A DNA stretch of 64,000 nt from Flavobacterium ammonificans (GCF_020885975.1 NZ_AP025183.1:1674001-1738000); one strand, 5' to 3'. Shown: positions 15,480 to 24,596, counted from the first letter of the stretch. A program made the numbers and translations. The notes: a model not told the origin generated them from the sequence alone.

Positions 15480-16273
15480 AAAGTAATTGTCGTATAAGTC
15501 GCCCTTTTGTTTTGTAACATGCGATGGTGTCCAATTCGGATTTGTTGTACTCCTTTAGATAAGCTGTTGAAACAGTTGTCTAATTTCGGAATCATACCGG
15601 AATGAATCGCTTGTTCCGCTTTTAATTTGGAATACAAATCGGGATGGATTGCTTCAATAACCGAATTATCGTCTTCAGCATCAAACAAAACACCTGGTTT
15701 TTCAAAGCAATAAATTAGTGTTACATCATATATTGCCGACAAAGCAATGGCTAATTCGCTTGCAATGGTATCGGCATTCGTGTTTAATAGTTGTCCTTTT
15801 CCATCGTGCGTAATAGCACAAAAAACGGGTGTAATGCCATTATCAAGTAAACTAGCTAATAAGTTGGTATTTACTTTTTTTACATCGCCTACAAAACCAT
15901 AATCGATAGTAGCATGATTTCGTTTATCGGACAGAATTAAATTTCCATCTGCACCTGAAAATCCCATTGCATTCAATCCATTAGCTTGTAATCTTGCCAC
16001 TATTTCTTTGTTGATTTGCCCAGCATAAACTCCTACCACAACTTCTAGCATTGGTGCATCGGTGATTCGACGACCTTCAATCATTTGAGGAGCTAATCCC
16101 ATACTTTGCGCTAATTTAGTTGCTGATTTTCCACCACCATGAACTAGAATCGTTTTGCCTTCCAAAGCTGCAAAATCAGCTAAAAAAGAAGCTAATTCCG
16201 CAGGATTATCAATGATATTTCCTCCGATTTTGATGATAGTTACGAATTCTTTGTCTATATTATTTTCTACCAT
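15476..16273 (-). CDS. argB: N-acylglutamate kinase
   Basis: ArgB phosphorylates N-acylglutamate with ATP, the second step of arginine synthesis. The 265-residue amino-acid-kinase protein shows the ATP-binding start TIIKIGGNIIDNP (residues 11-23), the glycine-rich substrate loop LVHGGGKSAT, and the LLNTNADTIASELA segment that binds substrate and nucleotide. It is missing the N-terminal helix of arginine-inhibited hexameric NAGKs, so feedback inhibition by arginine is less likely (family-based inference). A 282-base repeat-filled gap separates it from argF', unlike the tight spacing of the rest of the operon. Confidence 0.95.
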   Translation of the reverse strand: MVENNIDKEFVTIIKIGGNIIDNPAELASFLADFAALEGKTILVHGGGKSATKLAQSMGLAPQMIEGRRITDAPMLEVVVGVYAGQINKEIVARLQANGLNAMGFSGADGNLILSDKRNHATIDYGFVGDVKKVNTNLLASLLDNGITPVFCAITHDGKGQLLNTNADTIASELAIALSAIYDVTLIYCFEKPGVLFDAEDDNSVIEAIHPDLYSKLKAEQAIHSGMIPKLDNCFNSLSKGVQQIRIGHHRMLQNKRATYTTITL

Positions 16274-16299
16274 TTTTTATAATTTCTAACTTGTTATTG

Positions 16300-16535
16300 T
16301 ACATACTGTTGAAACTGTGGGCTATGTTTTTAGCATTTTTTTTTAATCACTTATAAACTTTTAATTCAATTTAATCCCACGGTTGAAACCGTGGGCTATG
16401 TTATGAGCAACTTTCTTTTTGAATTAATGACTTTGTTAATTTATAAACTATTAATTCTATTTTAATCCCACGGTAAAAACCGTTGGCTATGTTTTGAGCA
16501 TTTTTTTTTGAATAAAATGACTTATAAACGTTTAA
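16300..16535. repeat. Three degenerate tandem hairpin repeats within the arginine operon
   Basis: The gap between argF' and argB holds three copies of a unit running from CCCACGG-TTGAAA-CCGTGGG through GGCTATG, 'gagca', a T-run and 'gacttataaac'. The middle copy (hairpin 16376-16395) has a perfect 7-bp stem; the third (16467-16486) has one mismatch; the first (near 16303-16320) is eroded. Unit starts are 75 and 91 bases apart. There is no coding frame here. Confidence 0.85.
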
Positions 16536-16555
16536 ACAGATAAACTAATAACCCA

Positions 16556-17506
16556 CTAACTTCTAATTTCTTCCAAAATTTTTTGCAAAACCAGTTGTGC
16601 TGCATAGGTTCTGTTATTAGCTTGTTCAATCACAATTGAATTTGCATTGTCAATCACTTCGTCTGCTACAATTACATTACGTCTAACGGGCAAACAGTGC
16701 ATAAATTTAGCAGTATTAGTGAGTTGCATTTTTTCGGCTGTAACCGTCCAGTTCGGGTCTGTATTGGTTACTTTTCCGTATTCCTTATAACTACTCCAGT
16801 TCTTGGTATAAATGAAATCGGCATTCTCAAACGCTTTGTTTTGGTCGTACTCAATTTTAGAATCCTTTGTAATCTCAGGATTTAATTCATATCCTTCCGG
16901 ATGCGTGATAACAAAATCAGCGTCTTGTAATTGCATCATTTGCACAAATGAATTGGCAACAGCCTGTGGCAGTGCTTTTGGATGAGGCGCCCAAGATAAA
17001 ACTACTTTTGGACGGTGAACTGTTTTGTGTTCTTCCATCGTGATAGCATCTGCCAACGCTTGTAAGGGGTGTCCCGTAGCACTTTCCATATTCACAATGG
17101 GGACAGTAGCGTATTTTAGAAAGCCAGAAAGAACAGTTTCGGCATTGTCTTTTTCTTTGTCTTTCAGCTCAGCAAAAGCTCTAATGGCAATGATATCACA
17201 ATATTGAGATACTACTTGAGCTGCTTCTTTGATGTGTTCAGACGCTCCTTGATCCATGATGGATCCATCTTCAAATTCGAGTGTCCAACCTTCATTGGTA
17301 AAGTTCATCACCATCACATTCATTCCTAAATTCAAAGCCGCCTTTTGCGTACTCAAACGCGTTCGTAAACTAGGATTGAAAAACAACATTCCTAAGGTTT
17401 TATTTTCGCCTAAGGCTTTGTTTTGCAATGGATTTTTTTTGATTGCAATGGCTTCATTTACCCATTCTTGAAGCGAATCTATTTCTTGTATAGTAGTATA
17501 ATTCAT
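16556..17506 (-). CDS. argF': N-acylornithine transcarbamylase, ArgF' type (Ser at the acyl-specificity position)
   Basis: The 316-residue enzyme joins carbamoyl phosphate to an N-acylated ornithine, giving N-acylcitrulline. The carbamoyl-phosphate motif is FFNPSLRTRLST (residues 42-53; S-x-R-T-R). Late conserved motifs are WAPHPKALPQAV and FMHCLPVRRN, the latter with the active-site Cys. Compared from memory with Bacteroides fragilis SOTCase, the specificity residue Pro90 aligns with Ser89 here (DQGASEHIKE, residues 85-94). In published swaps of Xanthomonas AOTCase, changing the equivalent Glu92 to Ser, Pro, Ala or Val gave N-succinylornithine preference. So succinylated intermediates are predicted; acetyl use is not excluded. 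It starts 32 bases after argD. Confidence 0.93.
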   Translation of the reverse strand: MNYTTIQEIDSLQEWVNEAIAIKKNPLQNKALGENKTLGMLFFNPSLRTRLSTQKAALNLGMNVMVMNFTNEGWTLEFEDGSIMDQGASEHIKEAAQVVSQYCDIIAIRAFAELKDKEKDNAETVLSGFLKYATVPIVNMESATGHPLQALADAITMEEHKTVHRPKVVLSWAPHPKALPQAVANSFVQMMQLQDADFVITHPEGYELNPEITKDSKIEYDQNKAFENADFIYTKNWSSYKEYGKVTNTDPNWTVTAEKMQLTNTAKFMHCLPVRRNVIVADEVIDNANSIVIEQANNRTYAAQLVLQKILEEIRS

Positions 17507-17538
17507 TTTATTTGTTGATTAATGCGGCAACGAATTGG

Positions 17539-18672
17539 CTATATTTCTTTTAAGCTTTCTTTTAAAGCAATAATTAAAGTATCGATACCTTTCTTATTGA
17601 TTGTCAATGGAGGAAGTATTCGTAATAGATTTTTGTTATTGGCATTTCCAGTGAAGATATGCTTGTCAATAATCATTTTTTTACGCAGCTCATTGATTTC
17701 AAAATCAAATTCAACACCAAGCATTAAACCTTTTCCTTTTACTTTTTTTACTTCTGGAATTTGTTGAATGACTTCTAAGAAATAAGCATATATCTCATTT
17801 GCATTGTCCATTAACTTTTCCTCTTTAATGACATCCAAAACAGCAATTCCTGCGGCACAAGCCAAATGACTTCCGCCAAAAGTAGTTCCTAATAAACCAT
17901 AAGTCGCTTTGAATTTTGGTGAGATTAAAATACCGCCAATAGGGAAACCATTCCCCATTCCTTTTGCTAAACAAATAATGTCGGCTTTGATATTGTGGTG
18001 TTGGTGTGCAAAGAATTTTCCAGTTCTTCCGTAACCAGATTGTACCTCGTCTAAAATTAGGACTACTTCGTATTGTGCGCATATTTTTTCTAAGGCTTGG
18101 AAGAATTCGGTAGTTCCTTCGTCCAAACCGCCCACGCCTTGAATTCCTTCAATGATAACAGTACAAACATCACCTTTTTGAAGTTCAGCTTCGACCAATT
18201 CAATTTGGTTCAAAGGCAAAAAGGTAACTACTTGTTGTGCATTTAATGGCGCTACAATTTTTTTGTTATCAGTTACCGCTACTGCTGCCGATGTTCTTCC
18301 GTGGAACGAATTGTCAAAAGCAATTACACGCGATTTGTTGTTGTGGAACGAAGCTAGTTTTAGTGCGTTCTCATTGGCTTCAGCCCCAGAACTGCACAAA
18401 AACAAACTATAATCCTCATAACCAGATAATTTTCCAAGCTTTTCGGCTAATTCTACTTGCAATGGATTCTGAATAGCATTGGAATAAAACCCAATGGCAT
18501 CCAGTTGTTCTTTCAATTTTGACACATAATAGGGGTGAGTGTGACCAATCGAAATTACACCGTGACCACTATATAAATCTAGGTATTCCACACCCTTATT
18601 GTCTGTAATTGTGCAATCCACCGCTTTTACAGGGGTGATATTGTATAAAGGATAAACGTCAAATAAGTTCAT
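17539..18672 (-). CDS. argD: Acylornithine aminotransferase (class III, PLP)
   Basis: ArgD swaps the aldehyde of N-acylglutamate semialdehyde for an amino group from glutamate, giving N-acylornithine. The 377-residue PLP enzyme shows the phosphate-binding CSSGAEANENALKLA (about residues 93-107), LILDEVQSGYGRTG with the PLP Asp, and the Schiff-base Lys in CLAKGMGNGFPIGG (about residue 237). Length is slightly below the 400 of E. coli ArgD. It sits between argC (86 bases upstream, gap filled by a short repeat) and argF'. Confidence 0.95.
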   Translation of the reverse strand: MNLFDVYPLYNITPVKAVDCTITDNKGVEYLDLYSGHGVISIGHTHPYYVSKLKEQLDAIGFYSNAIQNPLQVELAEKLGKLSGYEDYSLFLCSSGAEANENALKLASFHNNKSRVIAFDNSFHGRTSAAVAVTDNKKIVAPLNAQQVVTFLPLNQIELVEAELQKGDVCTVIIEGIQGVGGLDEGTTEFFQALEKICAQYEVVLILDEVQSGYGRTGKFFAHQHHNIKADIICLAKGMGNGFPIGGILISPKFKATYGLLGTTFGGSHLACAAGIAVLDVIKEEKLMDNANEIYAYFLEVIQQIPEVKKVKGKGLMLGVEFDFEINELRKKMIIDKHIFTGNANNKNLLRILPPLTINKKGIDTLIIALKESLKEI

Positions 18673-18679
18673 TTTTTTA

Positions 18680-18753
18680 AAGTTTAAAGTTTGAAGTTTC
18701 AGGTTTCAGGTTTCAGGTTTCGAGTGAACTTTAAACCTTAAACTTGAAACAAT
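18680..18753. repeat. AAGTTTAAAGTTTGAAGTTT-type dispersed repeat with CAGGTTT tandem units
   Basis: The argC-argD gap contains AAAGTTTAAAGTTTGAAG, then three copies of the 7-mer CAGGTTT (18700-18720), then GAACTTTAAACC and AAACTTGAAAC. The two ends are roughly inverted repeats of each other. A related string with AAACTTGAAAC occurs upstream of miaE (24650-24680), so this is a dispersed intergenic element. Confidence 0.7.
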
Positions 18754-18758
18754 TTTAT

Positions 18759-19736
18759 TTAGAATCCACAAGGCTTTAAATGCAATCCTGTGGTTTCTTC
18801 TAAGCCAAATAACAAGTTCATATTTTGAACGGCTTGTCCTGAGGCGCCCTTGGTTAAATTGTCAATTACTGACGTAATCAAAAGCCGGTTTCCTTTTTTC
18901 ATTAAACTGATGATGCATTTGTTGGTTTGCACTACCTGCTTCATATTGATATTCGTAGTAGTCACCGTTACAAAGGGTTGGTCAGCATAATAGGCTTCAT
19001 ATTTTGCTACGATATCTTCTAAACTTTCTTCAACTTTAGTGTATAAAGTGGCAAAAATTCCTCTTGCGAAATCCCCTCTATTAGGAACAAAAATCAATTC
19101 GTTTGGATATCCCGCTTGTAATTGCTGAATGCTTTGATTGATTTCTCCCAAATGTTGGTGTTCAAAGGCTTTGTAATGCGACATATTATTGTTCCTCCAA
19201 CTGAAATGTGACGTTTCTGAAGGACTCACTCCAGCTCCTGTACTCCCAGTGGTAGCGTTAATATGCACATCTTCGTTTAACAATCCACTTTTTGCCAATG
19301 GCAATAAAGCCAATTGAATTGCCGTAGCAAAACAACCCGGATTGGCAATATAATTAGCGGATTGGATTGCTGTTTTGTTCAATTCTGGTAAACCATACAC
19401 AAATTGCTTTCCGTCGAATTCAGCGTCTTTTGTCAATCTAAAATCGTTTCCTAAGTCAATGATTTTAGTGTGATTTGAAAATTGGTTTTGTTCTAAAAAC
19501 GCTTTTGATTTTCCGTGACCCAAACACAAGAAAACCACATTGACATTAGGATTTACTTGGTCGGTGAAATTCATTTCAATATCGCCCATCAAATCGTGAT
19601 GTGCTATAGATAAGGGTTTGCCAGCATTAGTCGTGCTGTAAACAAAATCTAGAGTCGCATTGGGATGAAACATCAAAATCCTAATGAGTTCGCCAGCTGT
19701 GTATCCAGAACCTCCAATTATTCCAACTTTAATCAT
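18759..19736 (-). CDS. argC: N-acylglutamyl-phosphate reductase
   Basis: ArgC reduces N-acylglutamyl phosphate with NADPH to the semialdehyde. The 325-residue protein starts with the Rossmann motif VGIIGGSGYTAGELIRIL (residues 3-20) and carries the active-site Cys in NPGCFATAIQLA (about residue 133), plus the conserved His in VPNRGDFARG-type C-terminal elements. It overlaps argG by 8 bases, so translation is likely coupled. Confidence 0.96.
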   Translation of the reverse strand: MIKVGIIGGSGYTAGELIRILMFHPNATLDFVYSTTNAGKPLSIAHHDLMGDIEMNFTDQVNPNVNVVFLCLGHGKSKAFLEQNQFSNHTKIIDLGNDFRLTKDAEFDGKQFVYGLPELNKTAIQSANYIANPGCFATAIQLALLPLAKSGLLNEDVHINATTGSTGAGVSPSETSHFSWRNNNMSHYKAFEHQHLGEINQSIQQLQAGYPNELIFVPNRGDFARGIFATLYTKVEESLEDIVAKYEAYYADQPFVTVTTTNINMKQVVQTNKCIISLMKKGNRLLITSVIDNLTKGASGQAVQNMNLLFGLEETTGLHLKPCGF

Positions 19737-20922
19737 GACTCAATTGGTTTACAGATGAAAATATATTTTGTGCATTTCCTAAAATCTTAATGAATCCTTT
19801 GGCATCATCGGATGTCCAAGCATTGTTCATTTCGCCATATTGTCCAAATCCTGTATTCATTAAATCGTTTTTAGATTCGATTCCGTCCAATGAGAAATGA
19901 TAAGGTTTTAAAGTTACCGTTACGGTTCCGTTGACAGTTTTTTGAGTGTCTTCTAAGAAGGTTTCGATATTACGCATGACTGGATCTAGAAATTGTCCTT
20001 CGTGGAATAACATGCCGTACCAGTTACCTAATTGTTCTTTCCAATATTGTTGCCATTTTCCTAAAGTATGTTTCTCCAGTAAATGGTGTGCTTTGATGAT
20101 AATTAATGGTGCAGCGGCTTCAAAACCAACTCTTCCTTTGATTCCGATAATAGTATCACCCACATGAATGTCTCGACCAATAGCATAGGCATTTGCCAAT
20201 TTTTCTAAAATCACAATGTTGTTTGGAGGCGTGTTTTTTTTACCATTCACAGCAACCAATTGTCCTTCGTGAAATTCTAAAGTTACTATTTCCTCTCCTT
20301 GTTTTTGCAATTGAGAAGGGTAGGCTTCACTTGGTAAAGCTTGGTGTGATGTTAAGGTCTCTTTTCCACCTACACTTGTTCCCCATAGTCCTTTGTTGAT
20401 CGAATATTGTGCTTTTTCCCAAGAATAGTGTACGCCGTTTTTAGCCAAATAATCGACTTCTTCCTGACGTGATAATTTTAAATCACGAATAGGAGTGATA
20501 ATCTCAATTTCAGGAGCGATGGTTTGGAAAATCAAATCAAAACGAATTTGGTCGTTTCCAGCACCCGTACTTCCGTGAGCAATAGCGCTTGCGCCAACTG
20601 ACGTTGCATATTTAATCGCTTCAATAGCTTGAAAAACACGTTCTGCACTTACAGAAAGTGGGTAGGTGTTGTTTTTCAATACGTTGCCATAAATCAAATA
20701 TTTAATGGCTTTATCGTAGTATTTGTCCAGAATAGTAAGGTTTGCGTGTTGCGCACTTCCTAATTCGTAAGCTCTCTCTTCGATAGCTTTCAATTCCGCT
20801 TCGTCAAAACCACCTGTATTGATTAATACAGTATGCACTTCATATCCTTTTTCATTTTTTAAATATTTCAGGCAATATGAGGTATCTAATCCTCCGCTAT
20901 AGGCTAATACAACTTTTTTCAT
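19729..20922 (-). CDS. argG: Argininosuccinate synthase
   Basis: ArgG condenses citrulline and aspartate with ATP to form argininosuccinate. The 397-residue protein has the N-type ATP pyrophosphatase motif LAYSGGLDTSYCLKYL (residues 6-21), AHGSTGAGNDQIRFD (citrulline/aspartate binding) and the region YSINKGLWGTSVGG. Length is normal. It begins 4 bases after the GNAT gene stop and is the second gene of the operon. Confidence 0.97.
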   Translation of the reverse strand: MKKVVLAYSGGLDTSYCLKYLKNEKGYEVHTVLINTGGFDEAELKAIEERAYELGSAQHANLTILDKYYDKAIKYLIYGNVLKNNTYPLSVSAERVFQAIEAIKYATSVGASAIAHGSTGAGNDQIRFDLIFQTIAPEIEIITPIRDLKLSRQEEVDYLAKNGVHYSWEKAQYSINKGLWGTSVGGKETLTSHQALPSEAYPSQLQKQGEEIVTLEFHEGQLVAVNGKKNTPPNNIVILEKLANAYAIGRDIHVGDTIIGIKGRVGFEAAAPLIIIKAHHLLEKHTLGKWQQYWKEQLGNWYGMLFHEGQFLDPVMRNIETFLEDTQKTVNGTVTVTLKPYHFSLDGIESKNDLMNTGFGQYGEMNNAWTSDDAKGFIKILGNAQNIFSSVNQLSHD

Positions 20923-20926
20923 AGTT

Positions 20927-21544
20927 TTATTTTTTTAAGAATAAGGCTTCTTTTATTTTCTTTAATCTATTGAGAACTTTTAGGTTAAATGGATGTTTAG
21001 GTGGAATTTTTTGTTTCTCTTTTGGATCGTACAACATTCCAGTGCACAGGCACATTTTATTGTCTTTACTCTTTAATATTTCATAATTAGTACAGGTTTT
21101 ACATCCTTTCCAAAAGCTTGGATCAGTTGTTAACTCTGAAAATGGAACAGGTTTGTATCCTAAATCTGAATTAATTTTCATTACGGGTAAACCAGTAGTG
21201 ATTCCAAAGACTTTGGCATTAGGGTATTTTCTAAGTGAGTAATCAAAAACTTTGGATTTGATTTTTTTAGCAAGGCCTAAATTTCTGTATTTAGGATGAA
21301 CAATTAAACCTGAATGTGCCACAAACTTGGCGTGCTCCCAACTTTCGATATAACAAAAACCTGCAAATTCGTTATTGACCAAAGCAATGATAGCATCTTT
21401 GGCTTGCATTTTTTGTAAAATATAGTCGGGTGTTCTTTTGGCTATTCCAGTACCTCTTAATTTCGCAGAAATTTCAATTGTATTGCAAATTGTTTCAGCG
21501 TATTGATAATGCTCTTCTTGGGTTACAACTATTTTGATATCCAT
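20927..21544 (-). CDS. GNAT acyltransferase heading the arginine operon (candidate N-acylglutamate synthase) with a C-terminal Cys4 motif
   Basis: The 205-residue protein has a GNAT fold: the acyl-CoA-binding loop is HPKYRNLGLAKKIK (residues 83-96), preceded by the usual strand HSGLIV. It is first in an operon that has every other arginine gene but no argA or argJ, so it is the best candidate for making the N-acylglutamate (acetyl or succinyl) that starts the pathway; this is inferred from context. After the GNAT core come four cysteines, C148-x2-C151 and C165-x-C167, in a short segment that looks like a metal site, and a basic C-terminal tail. That appendix is unusual for a GNAT enzyme. No promoter match was found just upstream. 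Confidence 0.8.
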   Translation of the reverse strand: MDIKIVVTQEEHYQYAETICNTIEISAKLRGTGIAKRTPDYILQKMQAKDAIIALVNNEFAGFCYIESWEHAKFVAHSGLIVHPKYRNLGLAKKIKSKVFDYSLRKYPNAKVFGITTGLPVMKINSDLGYKPVPFSELTTDPSFWKGCKTCTNYEILKSKDNKMCLCTGMLYDPKEKQKIPPKHPFNLKVLNRLKKIKEALFLKK

Positions 21545-21942
21545 TTTAAGCGTTTGAATTTAAATTTAATGATTGATAATTATTTGTTTTGAATGCAACT
21601 GATCAATAAAATAGACTACCCAAAAGGGAAACAATTGTTGCAAAAAGATAATTCTTAGTGATTTAGAATTAGTAATAACTAACTCCAAATGAATTGGTAA
21701 AATTTTCAAAATAAAAAAAGGATTGTATGAATAAATAATTTATTTCTGAGGAAACTATGATTATAGTGTCCGTACCTCGGGAGAGGCAGAAAATAAAATT
21801 GTCCGTGACAATGAAGTAGTATGTAGACTCTTGTTATTCATTTGAAATGCAATAGTACTACTTTTTTACGATTAAACGTAACACTTTTAAATATCTAACA
21901 TATTTATAAGCCTTTGTTATGATTTAAATAGATCTCTTGAAA
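21545..21942. other. 398-base gap between the arginine operon and a lipoprotein gene
   Basis: There is no coding frame. The control region of the arginine operon must lie here, but I see no clear TAnnTTTG on the minus strand. The only dyad is an A/T palindrome AATAAAT-A-ATTTATT at 21730-21744; it does not match the ArgR box closely enough to name it. Confidence 0.5.
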
Positions 21943-23127
21943 TTATTTATCAAAATTATTTCGAGATAAAATGGATTTAAGTTTTTGTTTTAAATCTTCT
22001 CCTGTATCATAAATCATTTGTTCATTTGTAGGGAATGGAATGCTTCTTTTATCAAAAACGGAGTAGTAATTATCTTCTGCAGCTCTTCGATCTCCTTTAT
22101 AATTGGCATAAACATGTTCAAAAATAAATTCGCTACGCAACGGAAAACTTTGCAACAATTCATTCGTTTTCCAATTCGAATATTCTACTTTCGCCTCAAT
22201 CTGACAGGATTTGAATTGTCTAAATTCATTAATTCGTACCGTAATGTCTTTTAAATTATCTACAAAAACTACTTTTCCTTTTTCGTCTATAACCTCTTTT
22301 CCATTCGCGTCAATCAATTTCTTTTGACCGTCTTTGATTCTACGTTCTTTGATAAATTCTCTTTCTTTGATTTGTTCTGGCGAAATGAACACATCTCTAA
22401 AACGAATAGAAATTCCATAATCATAAGTAATGCCATTTTGTTCCAAATTGTGGTATACAGTCCATTTATCGTTTAACCCATAGGTGTTGAAATCCAATAG
22501 ATCGCTTTGCAATCGGGCAGGAATAATCATATTGGTTTCATTTTTAGTGCTAACTACAACATAATCTGAGCCTTTGAATTTAGCTTCATTAAGGAGTTCG
22601 TTGACCTCTTTAAAATTAGGATTGATTCGATTTAAATAGTATAAGTCATCAAATGCTTTGCGATAATCCTTTTTGTTATTTTTCTTAAGTAACGCTTTCG
22701 CATTATCTAACAAATAATTTGAAAGTGCATTTTTAGTACCTACTAATTTTTCATTGTAATCGTCAAATTGGAATACTGCCTCTCGGTTTTGGTTGATTAT
22801 TTGAAGTGGAAGCAAAGGTTTTATCTTTTCTTGGCGATTGTTTAACCCAACATAGATTTCATATAAGCGTTCTATTTGTGTTGGGTTAGCTTCTTTTTCG
22901 AGTAGTGAAATGGAATTTAAATCTCTTTCTTTCGCTTTTGCGAAAGCTTCTTCTAAAAGCAAAACGTATTCTTGCTTACTCTTCTTATCTTTATTTGATG
23001 CTAAACTTGAAACGGCTATTGTGATGGCATTATCATAGTCGCCAGAATAGACTAATTTTTGGGTGTGTTTGACAGCGCAATTACTAACTAGTAAACTGAT
23101 GATGAGTATGGTAATAATTTTTTTCAT
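21943..23127 (-). CDS. Hypothetical lipoprotein
   Basis: The protein has 394 residues from ATG 23127, chosen because it starts a lipoprotein signal peptide (MKKIITILIISLLVSNC, lipobox Cys at residue 17). No family is recognised. The N-terminal half (about residues 20-180) is helical with regular spacing of Leu/Ala and 'Y-Y-L' segments, suggesting TPR-like helical hairpins (EYVLLLEEAFAKAKERD, YRKAFDDLYYLN). The C-terminal half is beta-rich with segments KWTVYHNLEQ and IEAKVEYSNWKTNELL. It is probably an inner- or outer-membrane-anchored protein facing the periplasm. It is transcribed alone from the promoter at 23227-23257. Confidence 0.8.
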   Translation of the reverse strand: MKKIITILIISLLVSNCAVKHTQKLVYSGDYDNAITIAVSSLASNKDKKSKQEYVLLLEEAFAKAKERDLNSISLLEKEANPTQIERLYEIYVGLNNRQEKIKPLLPLQIINQNREAVFQFDDYNEKLVGTKNALSNYLLDNAKALLKKNNKKDYRKAFDDLYYLNRINPNFKEVNELLNEAKFKGSDYVVVSTKNETNMIIPARLQSDLLDFNTYGLNDKWTVYHNLEQNGITYDYGISIRFRDVFISPEQIKEREFIKERRIKDGQKKLIDANGKEVIDEKGKVVFVDNLKDITVRINEFRQFKSCQIEAKVEYSNWKTNELLQSFPLRSEFIFEHVYANYKGDRRAAEDNYYSVFDKRSIPFPTNEQMIYDTGEDLKQKLKSILSRNNFDK

Positions 23128-23226
23128 TGGGCTTGGTTTAAATTTGGGATACTTTATTTTTTCGAAAACGATACTAGCGAATGGCAAGATGTCTGTTGTT
23201 AATTAGTTTGTTAAAAAGTACTCTGC

Positions 23227-23257
23227 CAAATATAGACTTACCACATTATTTAGACAA
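23227..23257 (-). promoter_or_regulatory. Candidate promoter of the lipoprotein gene
   Basis: On the minus strand TATATTTG (plus 23227-23234) follows a TTG (plus 23255-23257) with a 20-base spacer, matching the Bacteroidota promoter. It is divergent from the glyA promoter 34 bases away, and the leader is about 100 bases. Confidence 0.65.
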
Positions 23258-23267
23258 GCTTTTTTTG

Positions 23268-23275
23268 TAATTTTG
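23268..23275 (+). promoter_or_regulatory. Candidate -7 element of glyA
   Basis: TAATTTTG at 23268-23275 matches TAnnTTTG, 25 bases before the glyA ATG. No convincing -33 element was found. Confidence 0.55.
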
Positions 23276-23300
23276 CAGTTCAATAACAAAAACTACACAC

Positions 23301-24575
23301 ATGCAACGCGACGAACAAATTTTTGACCTTATTTTAGAAGAACAAGAAAGACAAATTCACGGAATAGAACTAATTGCATCAGAAAACTTTGTAAGTGACG
23401 AAGTAATGGAAGCTGCTGGTTCTGTTTTAACCAATAAATATGCTGAAGGATACCCTGGAAAAAGATACTACGGCGGTTGTGAAGTAGTGGATGTTGTAGA
23501 ACAAATTGCTATTGACAGAGCTAAAGAATTATTTGGAGCTGAATATGCTAACGTGCAACCTCACTCTGGATCTCAAGCCAATACAGCAGTATATCACGCT
23601 TGTATTAAACCAGGCGATACTATTTTAGGATTTGATTTGGCACACGGTGGTCACTTGACTCACGGTTCGCCAGTAAATTTTTCTGGACGTTTGTATAACC
23701 CTGTTTTTTACGGTGTTGACAAGGAAACAGGACGATTGGATTACGATAAAATTCAAGAAATCGCGACTCAATCACAACCAAAATTAATTATCGCTGGAGC
23801 TTCGGCTTATTCTCGTGATATGGATTTTGCTCGTTTCAGACAAATTGCAGATAGCGTTGGCGCTATTTTATTAGCTGATATTTCGCATCCTGCAGGTTTG
23901 ATTGCTAAAGGATTGATGAACGATCCATTGCCTCACTGTCATATTGTTACAACTACAACTCACAAAACATTACGTGGGCCACGTGGCGGTTTGATCTTGA
24001 TGGGTAAAGATTTTGAAAATCCATTTGGACTAACTACTCCAAAAGGAGAAATCAGAATGATGTCTAATTTATTAGACTTGGCTGTTTTTCCAGGAAATCA
24101 AGGTGGACCATTAATGCACATCATTGCTGCTAAAGCAGTTGCTTTTGGTGAAGCATTACAAGATGAGTTTTTTACATATGCGATGCAATTGCAAAAAAAT
24201 GCGAAAGCAATGGCTGACGCTTTTGTGAAAAGAGGATACGAAATCATTTCTGGTGGTACAGATAATCACATGATGTTGATTGACTTAAGAAACAAAAATA
24301 TTTCAGGTAAAGACGCTGAAAATGCGTTGGTAAAAGCCGAAATTACTGTAAATAAAAATATGGTTCCATTTGATGACAAATCGCCATTTGTTACTTCAGG
24401 AATTCGTGTTGGAACTGCTGCTATCACTACTCGTGGTTTAGTAGAAGAAGATATGGAAACTATTGTAGCACTTATTGATAAAGTCTTGATGAATCATACT
24501 GACGAAGATGTAATCGAAGAAGTTGCTGCTGAAGTAAATGAAATGATGATCGAAAGACCTATTTTCGTTTTCTAA
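23301..24575 (+). CDS. glyA: Serine hydroxymethyltransferase
   Basis: GlyA interconverts serine and glycine with tetrahydrofolate, the main source of one-carbon units. The 424-residue PLP enzyme begins with the conserved [16 protein letters not shown], has [12 protein letters not shown] (substrate/folate contact), the PLP Asp in [13 protein letters not shown] and the Schiff-base Lys in [14 protein letters not shown] (about residue 227). Length is normal. It is monocistronic with its own promoter and a terminator 20 bases downstream. Confidence 0.97.
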   Translation: MQRDEQIFDLILEEQERQIHGIELIASENFVSDEVMEAAGSVLTNKYAEGYPGKRYYGGCEVVDVVEQIAIDRAKELFGAEYANVQPHSGSQANTAVYHACIKPGDTILGFDLAHGGHLTHGSPVNFSGRLYNPVFYGVDKETGRLDYDKIQEIATQSQPKLIIAGASAYSRDMDFARFRQIADSVGAILLADISHPAGLIAKGLMNDPLPHCHIVTTTTHKTLRGPRGGLILMGKDFENPFGLTTPKGEIRMMSNLLDLAVFPGNQGGPLMHIIAAKAVAFGEALQDEFFTYAMQLQKNAKAMADAFVKRGYEIISGGTDNHMMLIDLRNKNISGKDAENALVKAEITVNKNMVPFDDKSPFVTSGIRVGTAAITTRGLVEEDMETIVALIDKVLMNHTDEDVIEEVAAEVNEMMIERPIFVF

Positions 24576-24596
24576 ATTTTTTTTAAGTTAAATGAT

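Noticed and set aside
13117..21544. Missing arginine gene argJ/argA as evidence of an incomplete pathway
   Set aside because: The first gene of the operon is a GNAT acyltransferase and an ArgE-type deacylase is present, so a complete linear pathway is more likely.
21730..21744. A/T palindrome as an ArgR box for the arginine operon
   Set aside because: It lacks the TGAAT...ATTCA spacing of known ARG boxes, and A/T palindromes are expected by chance in this AT-rich gap.
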